Shown here one piece after another: positions 8,932 to 18,175 of a stretch of DNA of 64,000 nt. Source of the DNA: Thermoplasma acidophilum DSM 1728 (lineage in GTDB: Archaea; Thermoplasmatota; Thermoplasmata; Thermoplasmatales; Thermoplasmataceae); the NCBI RefSeq assembly GCF_000195915.1, contig NC_002578.1:1049644-1113643 (forward strand), read 5' to 3'. Under the pieces are notes generated by a model. It was not told where the DNA came from and searched no databases. It saw only the letters and a program-made list of their open reading frames with translations. Numbering within the stretch: the stretch's first letter is position 1; every line of letters starts with the position of its first letter. The translations under genes and the position numbers were made by a program.

Positions 8932-9633
8932 TTAGAGACTGAACAACCTGTATAATCCTGATAGGATTTCTTGATCACTTATAATCGATCTTATATCCTC
9001 CTTAAGTTTGGATCTGTCATAATCAAATCTCGGGAACTCCACTGAATTCCTGCTGGAATCGTATACGGCATATGATGGCATTGGGTTATCTCTAGGCTGC
9101 CCTATTGATCCCGGGTTTATTACAAGGTTGCCAGCATATCGAATCAAAAACTGGTAATGCGTATGCCCAACCACATAATTTGCCGGATCAAGGGGCGATC
9201 CAAGCATGCTTCTTAAATGATCCTGAACAGACCAAGGATACATGTAGCCATATAGTTCATCTCTGGGGGATCCATGCATCACCTGGAATTTCATGCCGTC
9301 AATTTCCATGTCCATCCTGTTCGGCAGAGATCGCAGGAATGAGATGTCATTTTTTCCGAGTTTTTTCAACGTTATGTTCTCTCTTGTGAATACGGATAGC
9401 TCATGATTTTCCTCTCCACACCTGCAGTCAACCGAATAAGCTGCAGCATAATCATGATTGCCCGATACCATCACGTCTGCATTCTCCTTCAACAAATCTA
9501 GCGTTTCACCTGGATTAGGGCCATAATCTACAGCGTCCCCGCAGAATACAATTTTATCAAATTTTTCACGCTGAATGACGTATTTCAAGGGATGTATATT
9601 TGCATGGGCGTCGCTGATGATGAGCACTCGCAT
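8932..9633 (-). CDS. Calcineurin-like metallophosphoesterase
   Basis: A 233-residue binuclear-metal phosphoesterase. All core motifs are visible: DAH at residues 8-10, GDAVDYGP near 32-39, GNHD near 58-61, a later HG in MHGSPRD, and GHTH near 155. The compact size with no extra domains resembles the YfcE/MJ0936 phosphodiesterase group, so the likely activity is phosphodiesterase on nucleotides or similar small substrates; the physiological substrate is unknown. It precedes NMD3 on the same strand and its promoter is in the 64-base gap shared with the divergent DUF72 gene. Confidence 0.9.
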   Translation of the reverse strand: MRVLIISDAHANIHPLKYVIQREKFDKIVFCGDAVDYGPNPGETLDLLKENADVMVSGNHDYAAAYSVDCRCGEENHELSVFTRENITLKKLGKNDISFLRSLPNRMDMEIDGMKFQVMHGSPRDELYGYMYPWSVQDHLRSMLGSPLDPANYVVGHTHYQFLIRYAGNLVINPGSIGQPRDNPMPSYAVYDSSRNSVEFPRFDYDRSKLKEDIRSIISDQEILSGLYRLFSL

Positions 9634-9697
9634 GGAAAAAACAAAGGTTCATATTATTAAAATATTTTCCACATAAAGTATATAGAGTATAGATCAG

Positions 9698-10420
9698 ATG
9701 AACATCAGAATAGGCTGTTCAGGATGGTATTATCCGCACTGGGCCGGCAAGTTCTACCCTTCTGACCTGAATAAAAGCGAGTGGTTCAGGTATTATGCAC
9801 AGAAATTCGACACGGTGGAGATAAATTCCACGTTTTATTCTTTTCCAAATGCAGCCCGCGTAAGATCCTGGGTCAAGGGATCTCCAGAGAATTTTGTGTT
9901 CAGCGTGAAGGTGAACCGCACCATAACGCATGTGAAAAGATTGAAGGATTGTGACGAAGAAATTGGTCTGTTCTATGAGATCATTGGGTCACTTGGGAAA
10001 ATGCTGGGCTGTGTACTCTTCCAGTTCCCCCCATCGTTCAAATATTCGCATGATAATCTAATCATGATAGAAAAAGCATTGGACCAAAGATTCTGCAACG
10101 TTGTGGAATTCAGGAACATTTCATGGTTCTCTGAAGATGCCAGGTGTGATCTGGAGAAGAGTGATCTGCATGTAGTCGCTGTAAGCTCTGAAAGGATTCC
10201 ATTGTGGATCAAAGAAGATTCCGTTGTATATGTAAGGTTGCACGGCAATGTGAATGGCTATGCTACCGATTACAATGAGGAGTATCTGACGGATCTGGCA
10301 CAGAGGATAATTGATGTAAAACCTCAGTCATTGTACGTATATTTCAATAATGATTATAGCGGCTACGCTCCCAAAAATGCAATCATGCTGAAATCGATAA
10401 TCAATAATCTCATTTTATAA
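9698..10420 (+). CDS. DUF72 (YecE-like) family protein
   Basis: A 240-residue soluble protein of the DUF72 family, a TIM-barrel fold of unknown function. The opening IRIGCSGWYYPHWAGKFYP and the block FDTVEINSTFYSFP are diagnostic, as is the later VYVRLHGN and the terminal YFNNDYSGYAPKNA. The family is widespread in thermophiles and is speculated to act in nucleic-acid repair or sugar metabolism, but nothing is established. The start ATG is preceded by an AT-rich stretch shared with the divergent phosphoesterase gene. Confidence 0.88.
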   Translation: MNIRIGCSGWYYPHWAGKFYPSDLNKSEWFRYYAQKFDTVEINSTFYSFPNAARVRSWVKGSPENFVFSVKVNRTITHVKRLKDCDEEIGLFYEIIGSLGKMLGCVLFQFPPSFKYSHDNLIMIEKALDQRFCNVVEFRNISWFSEDARCDLEKSDLHVVAVSSERIPLWIKEDSVVYVRLHGNVNGYATDYNEEYLTDLAQRIIDVKPQSLYVYFNNDYSGYAPKNAIMLKSIINNLIL

Positions 10421-10511
10421 TAAAAGCCATATACGATGATCTAAAATAGCATCCATGTTTGTTGCTGAGAATGGTAGGGAAGATTATTAATTGAAAAACA
10501 AATGGAACCTC

Positions 10512-12437
10512 ATGCCTAATGAACTTTCCAGAAGTCTGAGCCCGTATCTTCTGATGCACGCAAACGATCCTGTTGAATGGCGAATGTGGTCTAAGGAGAC
10601 ACTGCGGATCGCCACGGAGGAGAATAGACTCATATTTCTCAGCATAGGGTATTCGTCATGCCACTGGTGCCATGTGATGCACGAGGAGAGCTTTGTGGAT
10701 CCGGATGTCGCTGAAATCCTGAACAATAACTATATACCAGTCAAGGTAGACCGTGAAGAGAGGCCAGATCTGGATTCATATTTCATGAAGGTATCGCAGG
10801 TCATAAATGGGAATGGCGGCTGGCCACTTAACATAATTTTGCTCCCAGATGCCAGGCCCGTCTTCGCTATGACGTACGTCCCAAAGGAAGATCGTAATGG
10901 GATGACCGGACTGAAGACTATACTAATCCAGCTTTCCCAGATGTATTTGAAGGATCCAGACCAGTTCAAGGATCAGGCCAAGGCTGTCTCCGATGCAATG
11001 GAGGAGAGGGAAAGTGTCCCATCGAAGGTTACGCCAGGCATTGATGATCGCCTCTACGATTCCATATCAAGGTATCTGGATAGGACTGATGGAGGATTTT
11101 TTGGCCAGACAAAATTCTACAACGTTCCGGTTCTAGAGTTCCTCATGGACCGCTATGAGAAAACCCATGACGAAAACGTGTCAGATTTCCTGAAAACTAC
11201 TCTGATGACCATCGCGGTGAGAGGCGTTCATGATCCATTGTTCGGAGGTTTCTTCAGGTACTCCACCGATTCAATGTGGATTATACCGCATTTCGAGAAG
11301 ATGACGTACACCCAGGCCCAGCTCATGCGCGCATATGCAAAGATGTACCTTCTTTTCCATGACGATTTTTACCTTAGGATCGTGGAGGATATTTTCAGTT
11401 TTATGGACAGGTACATGTACAGCGGCGCTTCGTATTATACCTCCATGGATGCAGATTACGATGGAATTGAGGGCGGCCACTATCTATTTAGCTATGAAGA
11501 GATCAGAAAATATCTGGAGGACGATTTTCCTCAGTTCACGAAGGTCTTCGAAGTGCATGAAAATGGGAATTTTTCCGACCCATATGGCGAGAACAGGGGT
11601 AAAAATTTTCTCTACTTCGCTGGTACTCCTGAGGAATTCATAAAATTGATGAGCATCCCGGAGATTCAGAGATCAGTTCAGCATGGCTTGGAAAAACTAA
11701 GAAATATCCGGGAGAAGGATGCCGTTTTTATAGATAAAAAGGAACTGGTAGATCTCAATGCAATGATGGTTTCAGGGCTGGCTTGGGCCTACCGAGCTAC
11801 GGATGATAAGAGGTATCTTGAACGTGCGACGATAGTTTCAGGCTGGCTCAAGGATTTGAACAAAGACCGCATATGCCACGGCGTCTTCAATGGAAATATA
11901 ATAGAAACGCCAACCCTTCAGGATTATGCATTTCTTTCCGAAGCGATGATCGATATGTTCCAGATCACCTTTGACGGGAAGTATCTGGAAGATGCGTACA
12001 GATATGCAGAACAGGCAATGATGCTAATTAAAGAAGGAAAGATCTCCTACTCGTCAGAGGTCTTCGATGCGGATCCCACAGATGGTGAGGTTGAATCTCC
12101 TTACGCTGTGATGATAAGGGTCTTCGATCAATTATCCTTGCTCATGGACAATATGGATCTGCATGAAAGATCGGATTCTCTTCTCACATCAATCTTCGGT
12201 AATGCCCAGTCATTTCCTGCAGCTTACCCGTCCATCGTTAGAACTGCAGAATTTCATCTGAAGGGAAAGCATGTATCTTCCAACAAGAACATGATAGATG
12301 CGATTATGAAGAAATCCATCTATCATAACGCTCTATTCAGTCTGGAGGAAGTAGATCAATACGTCATATGCGGCTATGGGATGTGCTTTCCGCCAGCGCA
12401 TACAATAGAAGAGGCGGTTGATAAAATTAAATCATGA
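10512..12437 (+). CDS. DUF255 thioredoxin-fold protein (YyaL/SPATA20-like)
   Basis: A ~641-residue protein. The N-terminal ~160 residues are a thioredoxin-like domain with the diagnostic SPYLLMHANDPVEW and a CHWC redox motif followed by HVM; the remainder is an (alpha/alpha)6-barrel-like helical domain as found in cellobiose-epimerase-type folds. Members occur in all three domains, with unproven redox or sugar-related roles. I chose ATG 10512 (MPNELSRSLSPYLL), which matches the family's usual beginning; an ATTATTAATTG box 25-30 bases upstream supports a leaderless start. A TTG seven codons earlier is the alternative. Confidence 0.88.
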   Translation: MPNELSRSLSPYLLMHANDPVEWRMWSKETLRIATEENRLIFLSIGYSSCHWCHVMHEESFVDPDVAEILNNNYIPVKVDREERPDLDSYFMKVSQVINGNGGWPLNIILLPDARPVFAMTYVPKEDRNGMTGLKTILIQLSQMYLKDPDQFKDQAKAVSDAMEERESVPSKVTPGIDDRLYDSISRYLDRTDGGFFGQTKFYNVPVLEFLMDRYEKTHDENVSDFLKTTLMTIAVRGVHDPLFGGFFRYSTDSMWIIPHFEKMTYTQAQLMRAYAKMYLLFHDDFYLRIVEDIFSFMDRYMYSGASYYTSMDADYDGIEGGHYLFSYEEIRKYLEDDFPQFTKVFEVHENGNFSDPYGENRGKNFLYFAGTPEEFIKLMSIPEIQRSVQHGLEKLRNIREKDAVFIDKKELVDLNAMMVSGLAWAYRATDDKRYLERATIVSGWLKDLNKDRICHGVFNGNIIETPTLQDYAFLSEAMIDMFQITFDGKYLEDAYRYAEQAMMLIKEGKISYSSEVFDADPTDGEVESPYAVMIRVFDQLSLLMDNMDLHERSDSLLTSIFGNAQSFPAAYPSIVRTAEFHLKGKHVSSNKNMIDAIMKKSIYHNALFSLEEVDQYVICGYGMCFPPAHTIEEAVDKIKS

Positions 12438-12508
12438 TCATGACTTAAACATGTTATTCATGAGTATTTATTTTGCTCCATTTCTATTTTATAATCATTT
12501 AATTTTAG

Positions 12509-12517
12509 TTTTAAATA
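12509..12517 (+). promoter_or_regulatory. TATA box of the cydAB operon
   Basis: TTTTAAATA is centred about 27 bases before the cydA ATG at 12540, consistent with a leaderless message. Confidence 0.5.
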
Positions 12518-12539
12518 CTTCTTATGTATTCTTATTGAT

Positions 12540-13913
12540 ATGAACATAGGTACGTTTGACAGGTTACTCTTCGCGTACTCGATCGGTTCGCATATCCTTA
12601 TCGTTCTGATGAGTATTGGATTATCAGTGATACTCCCAGTTTTGGAGTACATAGCAATAAAGTACAAGGATGCTTACTACGATATACTGACACGTCGTGT
12701 TGCGAAGGCACTGGTCATGTTCTTTGCCGTGGGTACGGCATCCGGAGCAGTGATGGCCGTTGAATTGATAGACCTGTTTCCAAAGTTCATGACTGTGATT
12801 GCAGTTGTCGGTGTGCTTCCTTTCTACTATGAGATATTTGCCTTCTTCCTCGAGACCATAATGCTGGTCTCTTACTACTATTACTGGGACGTCTTCAAGA
12901 ACCGGATGCACCATTGGCTCCTCACCTTTGGTGTGGCTGGTGGAACCCTTGGATCAGCCGTATTCATAACAATGATTAACGCATGGATGAACACACCAAA
13001 CGGATTCAACATAAGCTACTACGAACAGACGGGGAAGATCATAGATGTGAATCCATTCATAACAGCCATGACACCATCAACCGGCAGGGAGATCTTCCAT
13101 GTTGCCATAGTGACGGCTTTCTCCGGACTTATGGTCCTTGGAGCTTTCTTTGCCTACCAGTACATCAGATCCAAGACCTTTGAGGAGAAGAATCTGTGGC
13201 GCAAGGGACTCAAGGTTACGTTCCCAATGAACATGTTCCTCATAATAATGGCAGGCATTTCCGGTACGCTTGAAATGAGTGGCCTGCTTACATACCAGCC
13301 TGAGAAGTATGCTGCACTGGATCTCGATCCATACCCTGTGGCAAAAGATGCACCTGAACATATATTTGGAACCATCGTTGAACAGAACGGGCACTATGTC
13401 ATAGTGGGCGGTTTCAAGATACCGCTTTTGCAGAGCCTGCTTGCTGGAAATGGAAATCTGAATACGCCAGTACCAGGGCTCTCACAGTTCAATCCTAGCA
13501 CATGGCCACCTCTTGCAGTACACGATACTTTCGATCTTATGGTGCTGGGTGGATCGCTCCTGGGCCTATACCTCTTCGTTACGCTGATTGCATGGATACT
13601 AAAGAAGAAGCCGTACGAGAACAAGGGCTTCCTGGTGGCTCAGATACTTTTCGCCATATTGACTATACCCATATACATAGGAGGATGGGTGACGGATGAG
13701 GTTGGAAGACAGCCATGGATAATTTACAACGTGATGACTGTTTATCAGGCAGCCAACTATTCACCGTCGATCGTTGTGCCAGGCTATCTTATCATGGCGT
13801 TTTACACGGTTATAATGCCATTCTCCTACTGGTATGCTTTCAGGCTCATGAAGAAGGGCGACGTGAAATCCGAGGTTTCATCCTCTGGTTTTTCAGCCGT
13901 TGCAGGAAGGTGA
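12540..13913 (+). CDS. cydA: Cytochrome bd quinol oxidase subunit I
   Basis: Heme-bearing subunit of a bd-type terminal oxidase that oxidises quinol and reduces oxygen in the membrane. Multiple transmembrane helices are evident. Diagnostic features: an axial-ligand histidine at residue 18 (SIGSH), GTASGAVM in helix 2, the glutamate pair in FYYEIFAFFLE, a second histidine in EIFHVAI, and the C-terminal VTDEVGRQPW. The quinol loop is present (YQPEKYAALDL) but is of the short type. At 457 residues the length is normal. It overlaps the cydB ribosome-binding site. Confidence 0.95.
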   Translation: MNIGTFDRLLFAYSIGSHILIVLMSIGLSVILPVLEYIAIKYKDAYYDILTRRVAKALVMFFAVGTASGAVMAVELIDLFPKFMTVIAVVGVLPFYYEIFAFFLETIMLVSYYYYWDVFKNRMHHWLLTFGVAGGTLGSAVFITMINAWMNTPNGFNISYYEQTGKIIDVNPFITAMTPSTGREIFHVAIVTAFSGLMVLGAFFAYQYIRSKTFEEKNLWRKGLKVTFPMNMFLIIMAGISGTLEMSGLLTYQPEKYAALDLDPYPVAKDAPEHIFGTIVEQNGHYVIVGGFKIPLLQSLLAGNGNLNTPVPGLSQFNPSTWPPLAVHDTFDLMVLGGSLLGLYLFVTLIAWILKKKPYENKGFLVAQILFAILTIPIYIGGWVTDEVGRQPWIIYNVMTVYQAANYSPSIVVPGYLIMAFYTVIMPFSYWYAFRLMKKGDVKSEVSSSGFSAVAGR

Positions 13914-13917
13914 ATAT

Positions 13918-14904
13918 ATGCTCACATTATTTGCAATAGAATTTTTTACCGCTGCTGCAGCAGTAGCATTTCTGTTGACCGAACTCATGGGAGGCATGAT
14001 GCTTCTGTTTGACTGGAGGAACAGCGGACAGCGCGTGATGTCCTACGTTGCGCCGGTGTGGGAGGTCACAGGCACATTTCTGGCCATGTTCGTGGTTGAA
14101 ACCGACGCCACATTTGCCGGTATTCTCCTGCCAGTCGCATTTGCCTTTGCTGCATTGCTCCTTGTGTTTCTGATACTGTTCATAATAAGGAACCTCTCCA
14201 TAATACTGGGCGAATTTGCAGAAAAGAGGCAGATTCTGACCGACAGGCAGCTTTATTACATATACGTGATCGCTACGCTCCTGCTCTCCGTGATATTTCT
14301 TGCATTTGTATCGGCCGTAATCAGTGGGAATGGCGTGACACTATTGATATCAGGGAATCCTGTGAACTCACTTTTGTCCGTGAGCAATGCACAAGTTAGC
14401 TTCAACGTTGCAAAGTGGCTAGTAGGCCCAGGCGATATATTATTCATAATCGCAGCGGTTTTTATCACCTTTGGCCTCGCTCCAGTGCTATATGATATCA
14501 AACGCTTCTCTGGAATCGCAATAATATCATCGGTCATAGGCTTCATACTTGGAGTTATCTCACTAGTTCAGATGGGCGTCAGCATCAATCCTGTGATAGT
14601 GATACCTGCCATTATAATTATCGGAGCCCCGGTGCTTTACAGGTTCAACATTGCCAGAAGTATGCTTACCAACAAAGCTGCTTTCATTGTGTTGCTTGTT
14701 ATAGCCGTATATTCGCTGTATTTCACCGTGTATCCCACGGCTATGCATGGAAGGCTCGTCCTTTCAGAGGTAGTTACGAGGGGCCCAATGGTGCTGGGAA
14801 CCATACTGACAACCGCTGTTGGATTCACGTTACTGGCCTTTATGCTGTCGCTGTACGTCTACGTAAACTACAGAAGTTCTAGATCCTTGGCATCAGCCAA
14901 GTGA
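13918..14904 (+). CDS. cydB: Cytochrome bd quinol oxidase subunit II
   Basis: Membrane partner of CydA, about 328 residues with eight or nine hydrophobic helices. The N-terminal FLLTELMGGMMLLFDW region matches the conserved first helices of CydB. I chose ATG 13918 because AGGTGA lies exactly five bases upstream; a TTG at 13900 would overlap cydA and lacks a site. CydA's stop codon is inside that Shine-Dalgarno, so the two are translationally coupled. No small CydX-type or assembly genes (cydCD) follow. Confidence 0.9.
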   Translation: MLTLFAIEFFTAAAAVAFLLTELMGGMMLLFDWRNSGQRVMSYVAPVWEVTGTFLAMFVVETDATFAGILLPVAFAFAALLLVFLILFIIRNLSIILGEFAEKRQILTDRQLYYIYVIATLLLSVIFLAFVSAVISGNGVTLLISGNPVNSLLSVSNAQVSFNVAKWLVGPGDILFIIAAVFITFGLAPVLYDIKRFSGIAIISSVIGFILGVISLVQMGVSINPVIVIPAIIIIGAPVLYRFNIARSMLTNKAAFIVLLVIAVYSLYFTVYPTAMHGRLVLSEVVTRGPMVLGTILTTAVGFTLLAFMLSLYVYVNYRSSRSLASAK

Positions 14905-14954
14905 TCCCTTCATATTTTTAAAAACTCTAAATAACATTTATTCCATGGGCATGT

Positions 14955-16505
14955 ATGTTTAGGAGTAGACCTAATGCACTTTCACAGAGATCTGTAATTG
15001 CTTCGTCAAGTGAGCTCGCGTCCCTTGCTGGACGTGATATTCTTAAACGCGGAGGAAACATTTTCGATGCGGCGTTAGCGGTCAGCGCCATGCTGTGCGT
15101 GACGCAGAATAATCTTTGCGGCCTAGGTGGAGATCTATTCGCATTGATCAGGGATGAAAATGGCCAGATAATGGATCTGAATGGGAGCGGTCAAGCTTCA
15201 CGGGCTGTGAGCATAGACTACTACGAATCGATGGGGTTAACTAAGATACCGGAGAGGGGGCCATACGCTGCCATAACCGTCCCCGGGATCGCCGGATCCT
15301 GGGACGAAATATTCAGGAAATTCGCGACCATGGACATCGCTGATATACTGGAACCTGCTATCAGAACGGCAAGCGCTGGTTTTCCAATTACGCAAAACTA
15401 TTCGGATTCCATTGCTAGAAGTGCGCCTGTGATTGGGCAGTATCGAGGATGGTCATCGATCTTCATGCCCAATGGAAGTGTACCAGTCGCAGGCGAGATA
15501 TTGAAGCAACCCGATCTTGCGGAATCATTTCGGCTGATGTCAGAGGAGGGCTTCAGATCATTCTATGATGGTAGCCTTGCAGACATTATAATCGCAGGAC
15601 TTGAAGGAACCGGATCTCCACTCAGCGATCGTGATCTTCGCGTATACAGGCCTCTGATTGGGAAACCTGTATTCACAGATCTTGATGAATTCCGCATCTA
15701 TGAAACATCGCCTAACAGCCAAGGCATCACAGTCATCGAATGGATCCGTGGAATGGAAAGCCACGGTTATGACTCTAGGACCATGTGGGAAGCGAAGATC
15801 GAGGATATCTTCGAAACAATGGAAGAAGCTTATGACAAAAGGAGAAAAATTACAGATCCATCGTACATGAACATAGCGCAACATGATTCGGCTAACGGCA
15901 AAAAAGATGGGCTGCCAAAGAGGGATCATAACGATATCGGTGACACAACTTACTTCTCTATAAGTGATTCAGAGGGACGTTCCGTGAGCATAATCCAGAG
16001 CAATTATATGGGATTCGGATCCGGCATAGTGCCAAAGGGAACGGGCTTTGTCCTCCAGAACCGAGGCTCCTATTTCACACTGCAGAGGGATCATCCAAAC
16101 GCTCTGATGCCCGGAAAGCGGACGTTCCACACGCTTGCTGCGTGCATGGTTGAGAAAGAACATGATCTCTACGCTTCGCTTGGATCGATGGGCGGCGATA
16201 TACAACCGCAGGTTCAGATGCAGATCTTGATGGAAATACTGAAGGACAATACCGATCCACAGGCCATACTAGACAAGCCCAGATGGACTGAACCATACAC
16301 CATATACGAAGCACCGGGCGCGGTGTACGTGGAATCTGAGGAACTGTACCGTAACGTATCGAAGCAAATTTCTGGAAGAAAGGTAGTCCTGCGCGATGTG
16401 TCTCAGGAATTTGGAACCGCACAGATCACAACTCTGATCCGTGGCGATGTGGTTGTTGGCGCTGCTGATCCACGGGGAGACGGCATAGCTATACCTTACT
16501 CCTGA
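14955..16505 (+). CDS. ggt: Gamma-glutamyltranspeptidase-like N-terminal nucleophile hydrolase
   Basis: A 516-residue Ntn-hydrolase that removes gamma-glutamyl groups from glutathione-like or other gamma-glutamyl compounds. It is made as one chain and cleaved before the nucleophile threonine T331 in GDTTYFSI; the N-terminal half carries GGNIFDAALA and GLGGDLF. The C-terminal GSMGGDIQPQ fits the conserved glycine loop. No signal peptide is seen, so it should act in the cytoplasm, unlike most bacterial homologues. Archaeal substrate is uncertain because glutathione is generally absent. Monocistronic. Confidence 0.88.
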   Translation: MFRSRPNALSQRSVIASSSELASLAGRDILKRGGNIFDAALAVSAMLCVTQNNLCGLGGDLFALIRDENGQIMDLNGSGQASRAVSIDYYESMGLTKIPERGPYAAITVPGIAGSWDEIFRKFATMDIADILEPAIRTASAGFPITQNYSDSIARSAPVIGQYRGWSSIFMPNGSVPVAGEILKQPDLAESFRLMSEEGFRSFYDGSLADIIIAGLEGTGSPLSDRDLRVYRPLIGKPVFTDLDEFRIYETSPNSQGITVIEWIRGMESHGYDSRTMWEAKIEDIFETMEEAYDKRRKITDPSYMNIAQHDSANGKKDGLPKRDHNDIGDTTYFSISDSEGRSVSIIQSNYMGFGSGIVPKGTGFVLQNRGSYFTLQRDHPNALMPGKRTFHTLAACMVEKEHDLYASLGSMGGDIQPQVQMQILMEILKDNTDPQAILDKPRWTEPYTIYEAPGAVYVESEELYRNVSKQISGRKVVLRDVSQEFGTAQITTLIRGDVVVGAADPRGDGIAIPYS

Positions 16506-16569
16506 AACCGTTATCGATGGATGCGCCAACAATATTCAAGACCAACATTGCGTGCACATGTTTGCGGCT

Positions 16570-17331
16570 TCATTGTATTTTTGATATTCCTACCTCCTTT
16601 ATACTCTCCACTATCGGATGCAGCGCCTCATAAACATTTACTGATCTTTCTGCTATAGTACCGGTAACTATCATATCTGCGCCCGCCTGTGCGAGAGCCT
16701 TGGCCGCCTCTGGCGTCCTTATTCCGCCACCGACTATAACTGGGATATCCAGTTCCTGTTTCACCCTTCTAACAACGTTCTCTCCAACGTGGTACGGTGA
16801 ACCGCTTCCTGCCTCGAAGTACACAAGCCTGAAGCCAAAGTACTGGGCGGCAAGGGCATAGGACAACGCGGTTTTTTCGTCATCACGCGGTATGAGGTGC
16901 GCCTTACCAACCCGGCCAACCGTCATTCCCGGATCAAAGACAAGGTATGCCATCGGTATCTTCTCTATCTTCATCGCAGAGAGTGGAATTGCAGCCTTGA
17001 CCTGATGTCCAACGACGTATTCGAGACTCCCTGAATTCAGAAGGCTCATGAAGAATATGGCATCTGCCTTTGGAGATATCATCAACGACGATCCTGGAAA
17101 TATTATGACCTTTAGATCAGTTTTTGCCTTTATGGCCGATATGGCTTCGTCCATGGCCCTGCTATCTATGTCCGTGGATCCACCGACCATAATGAAATCT
17201 GTACCGGCCATCTCGGCTTCTTCAGCTATGCGCGCGCATTCCTGAGGCGGCTTTGCCCCTGGATCTATGAGAGTCATGTGAACCTTGCCGTTTCGCGTCT
17301 TTCTCAGCATGTCTTCGAGGACGGTCATCAT
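16570..17331 (-). CDS. Geranylgeranylglyceryl phosphate synthase
   Basis: Makes the first ether bond of archaeal lipids by joining geranylgeranyl diphosphate to sn-glycerol-1-phosphate. The PcrB/GGGPS TIM-barrel is evident from TLIDPGAKPP near the N-terminus, GTDFIMVGGSTD, YFEAGSGSP, and the phosphate-binding VGGGIRTPEAA and GADMIVTGT. At 253 residues it is typical. Its ATG overlaps the stop of the upstream DGGGP synthase gene by four bases (ATGA), so the two consecutive lipid enzymes are made from one message. Confidence 0.93.
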   Translation of the reverse strand: MMTVLEDMLRKTRNGKVHMTLIDPGAKPPQECARIAEEAEMAGTDFIMVGGSTDIDSRAMDEAISAIKAKTDLKVIIFPGSSLMISPKADAIFFMSLLNSGSLEYVVGHQVKAAIPLSAMKIEKIPMAYLVFDPGMTVGRVGKAHLIPRDDEKTALSYALAAQYFGFRLVYFEAGSGSPYHVGENVVRRVKQELDIPVIVGGGIRTPEAAKALAQAGADMIVTGTIAERSVNVYEALHPIVESIKEVGISKIQ

Positions 17332-18137
17332 AACGCACCTGCGAGGAATGATGCCATGCCAACTATCATGGCATACTTCGACACCTTTTGGCCTGAGGTT
17401 GGATTGCGGGACGATATAGCTCCAGACACTATAAAGAGCGCGTCTGCAACTACAACGACATAGAGGTAGAATCTCGAGAGTATGTGCATCGCGAATGGGA
17501 TGTATGATATTACGACAAGAAGACCTATTATTGCATCGGATAATATAATGGCATTCCGCACTCCGTATTTCTTTGGAAATGTTATTCTATCGGAATCACC
17601 GTTCACATCCTCCACATCCTTTATGATCTCGCGTGACATGTTCGAGGTGAACGCCAAAAGAAAGAGAAATACCATCTTTCCATATGAGAAGACGGATACG
17701 CCTCCAAATATGAATATAAGGCCTATCAGAAGGCTTATAACTGCATTGCCTGGTAGGCCGGTCTTCTTAAGTGCATACTCATATGACACCAGCAGAACCT
17801 CGGCCAGTATCACTATCAGCATCGCGATTATGGATATGAAAACCGATATGACTATTGCAACAGCAAAAAAAGTTATGAACATTGCCTGAGCTGTCTTCTT
17901 AGAGAGCTCTCCGGTAACAAGGGGACGCCTGGGATGGTTGATCCTGTCCACCTCCACATCAACGATGTCGTTTATTATGTTTCCGCCCGATGTTACAAGA
18001 AAAACCGCAATTGCCGCTATCGTCACGGCAACGATGTGATCCGCTATCCTGCTTCCCACGGCTATGAACGCTGAAATGTAAGTTGATATGAAACCCATCA
18101 ATCCATTGACCGGCCTTATTATGGAGAACCTGCTCAT
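17328..18137 (-). CDS. Digeranylgeranylglyceryl phosphate synthase (UbiA family)
   Basis: Membrane prenyltransferase adding the second geranylgeranyl chain to GGGP. About eight hydrophobic helices surround the two aspartate-rich motifs: NDIVDVEVD at residues 56-64 and DVEDVNGDS in the second half. RINHPRRPL after motif one is typical of the UbiA family. At 269 residues it is normal. Fourth gene of a five-gene leftward operon, with the GGGP synthase gene starting inside its stop codon; the context settles the substrate over menaquinone or heme prenylation. Confidence 0.92.
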   Translation of the reverse strand: MSRFSIIRPVNGLMGFISTYISAFIAVGSRIADHIVAVTIAAIAVFLVTSGGNIINDIVDVEVDRINHPRRPLVTGELSKKTAQAMFITFFAVAIVISVFISIIAMLIVILAEVLLVSYEYALKKTGLPGNAVISLLIGLIFIFGGVSVFSYGKMVFLFLLAFTSNMSREIIKDVEDVNGDSDRITFPKKYGVRNAIILSDAIIGLLVVISYIPFAMHILSRFYLYVVVVADALFIVSGAISSRNPTSGQKVSKYAMIVGMASFLAGAL

Positions 18138-18175
18138 TTACGGAAACTGAACATTACGCAATATATTATTTTTGC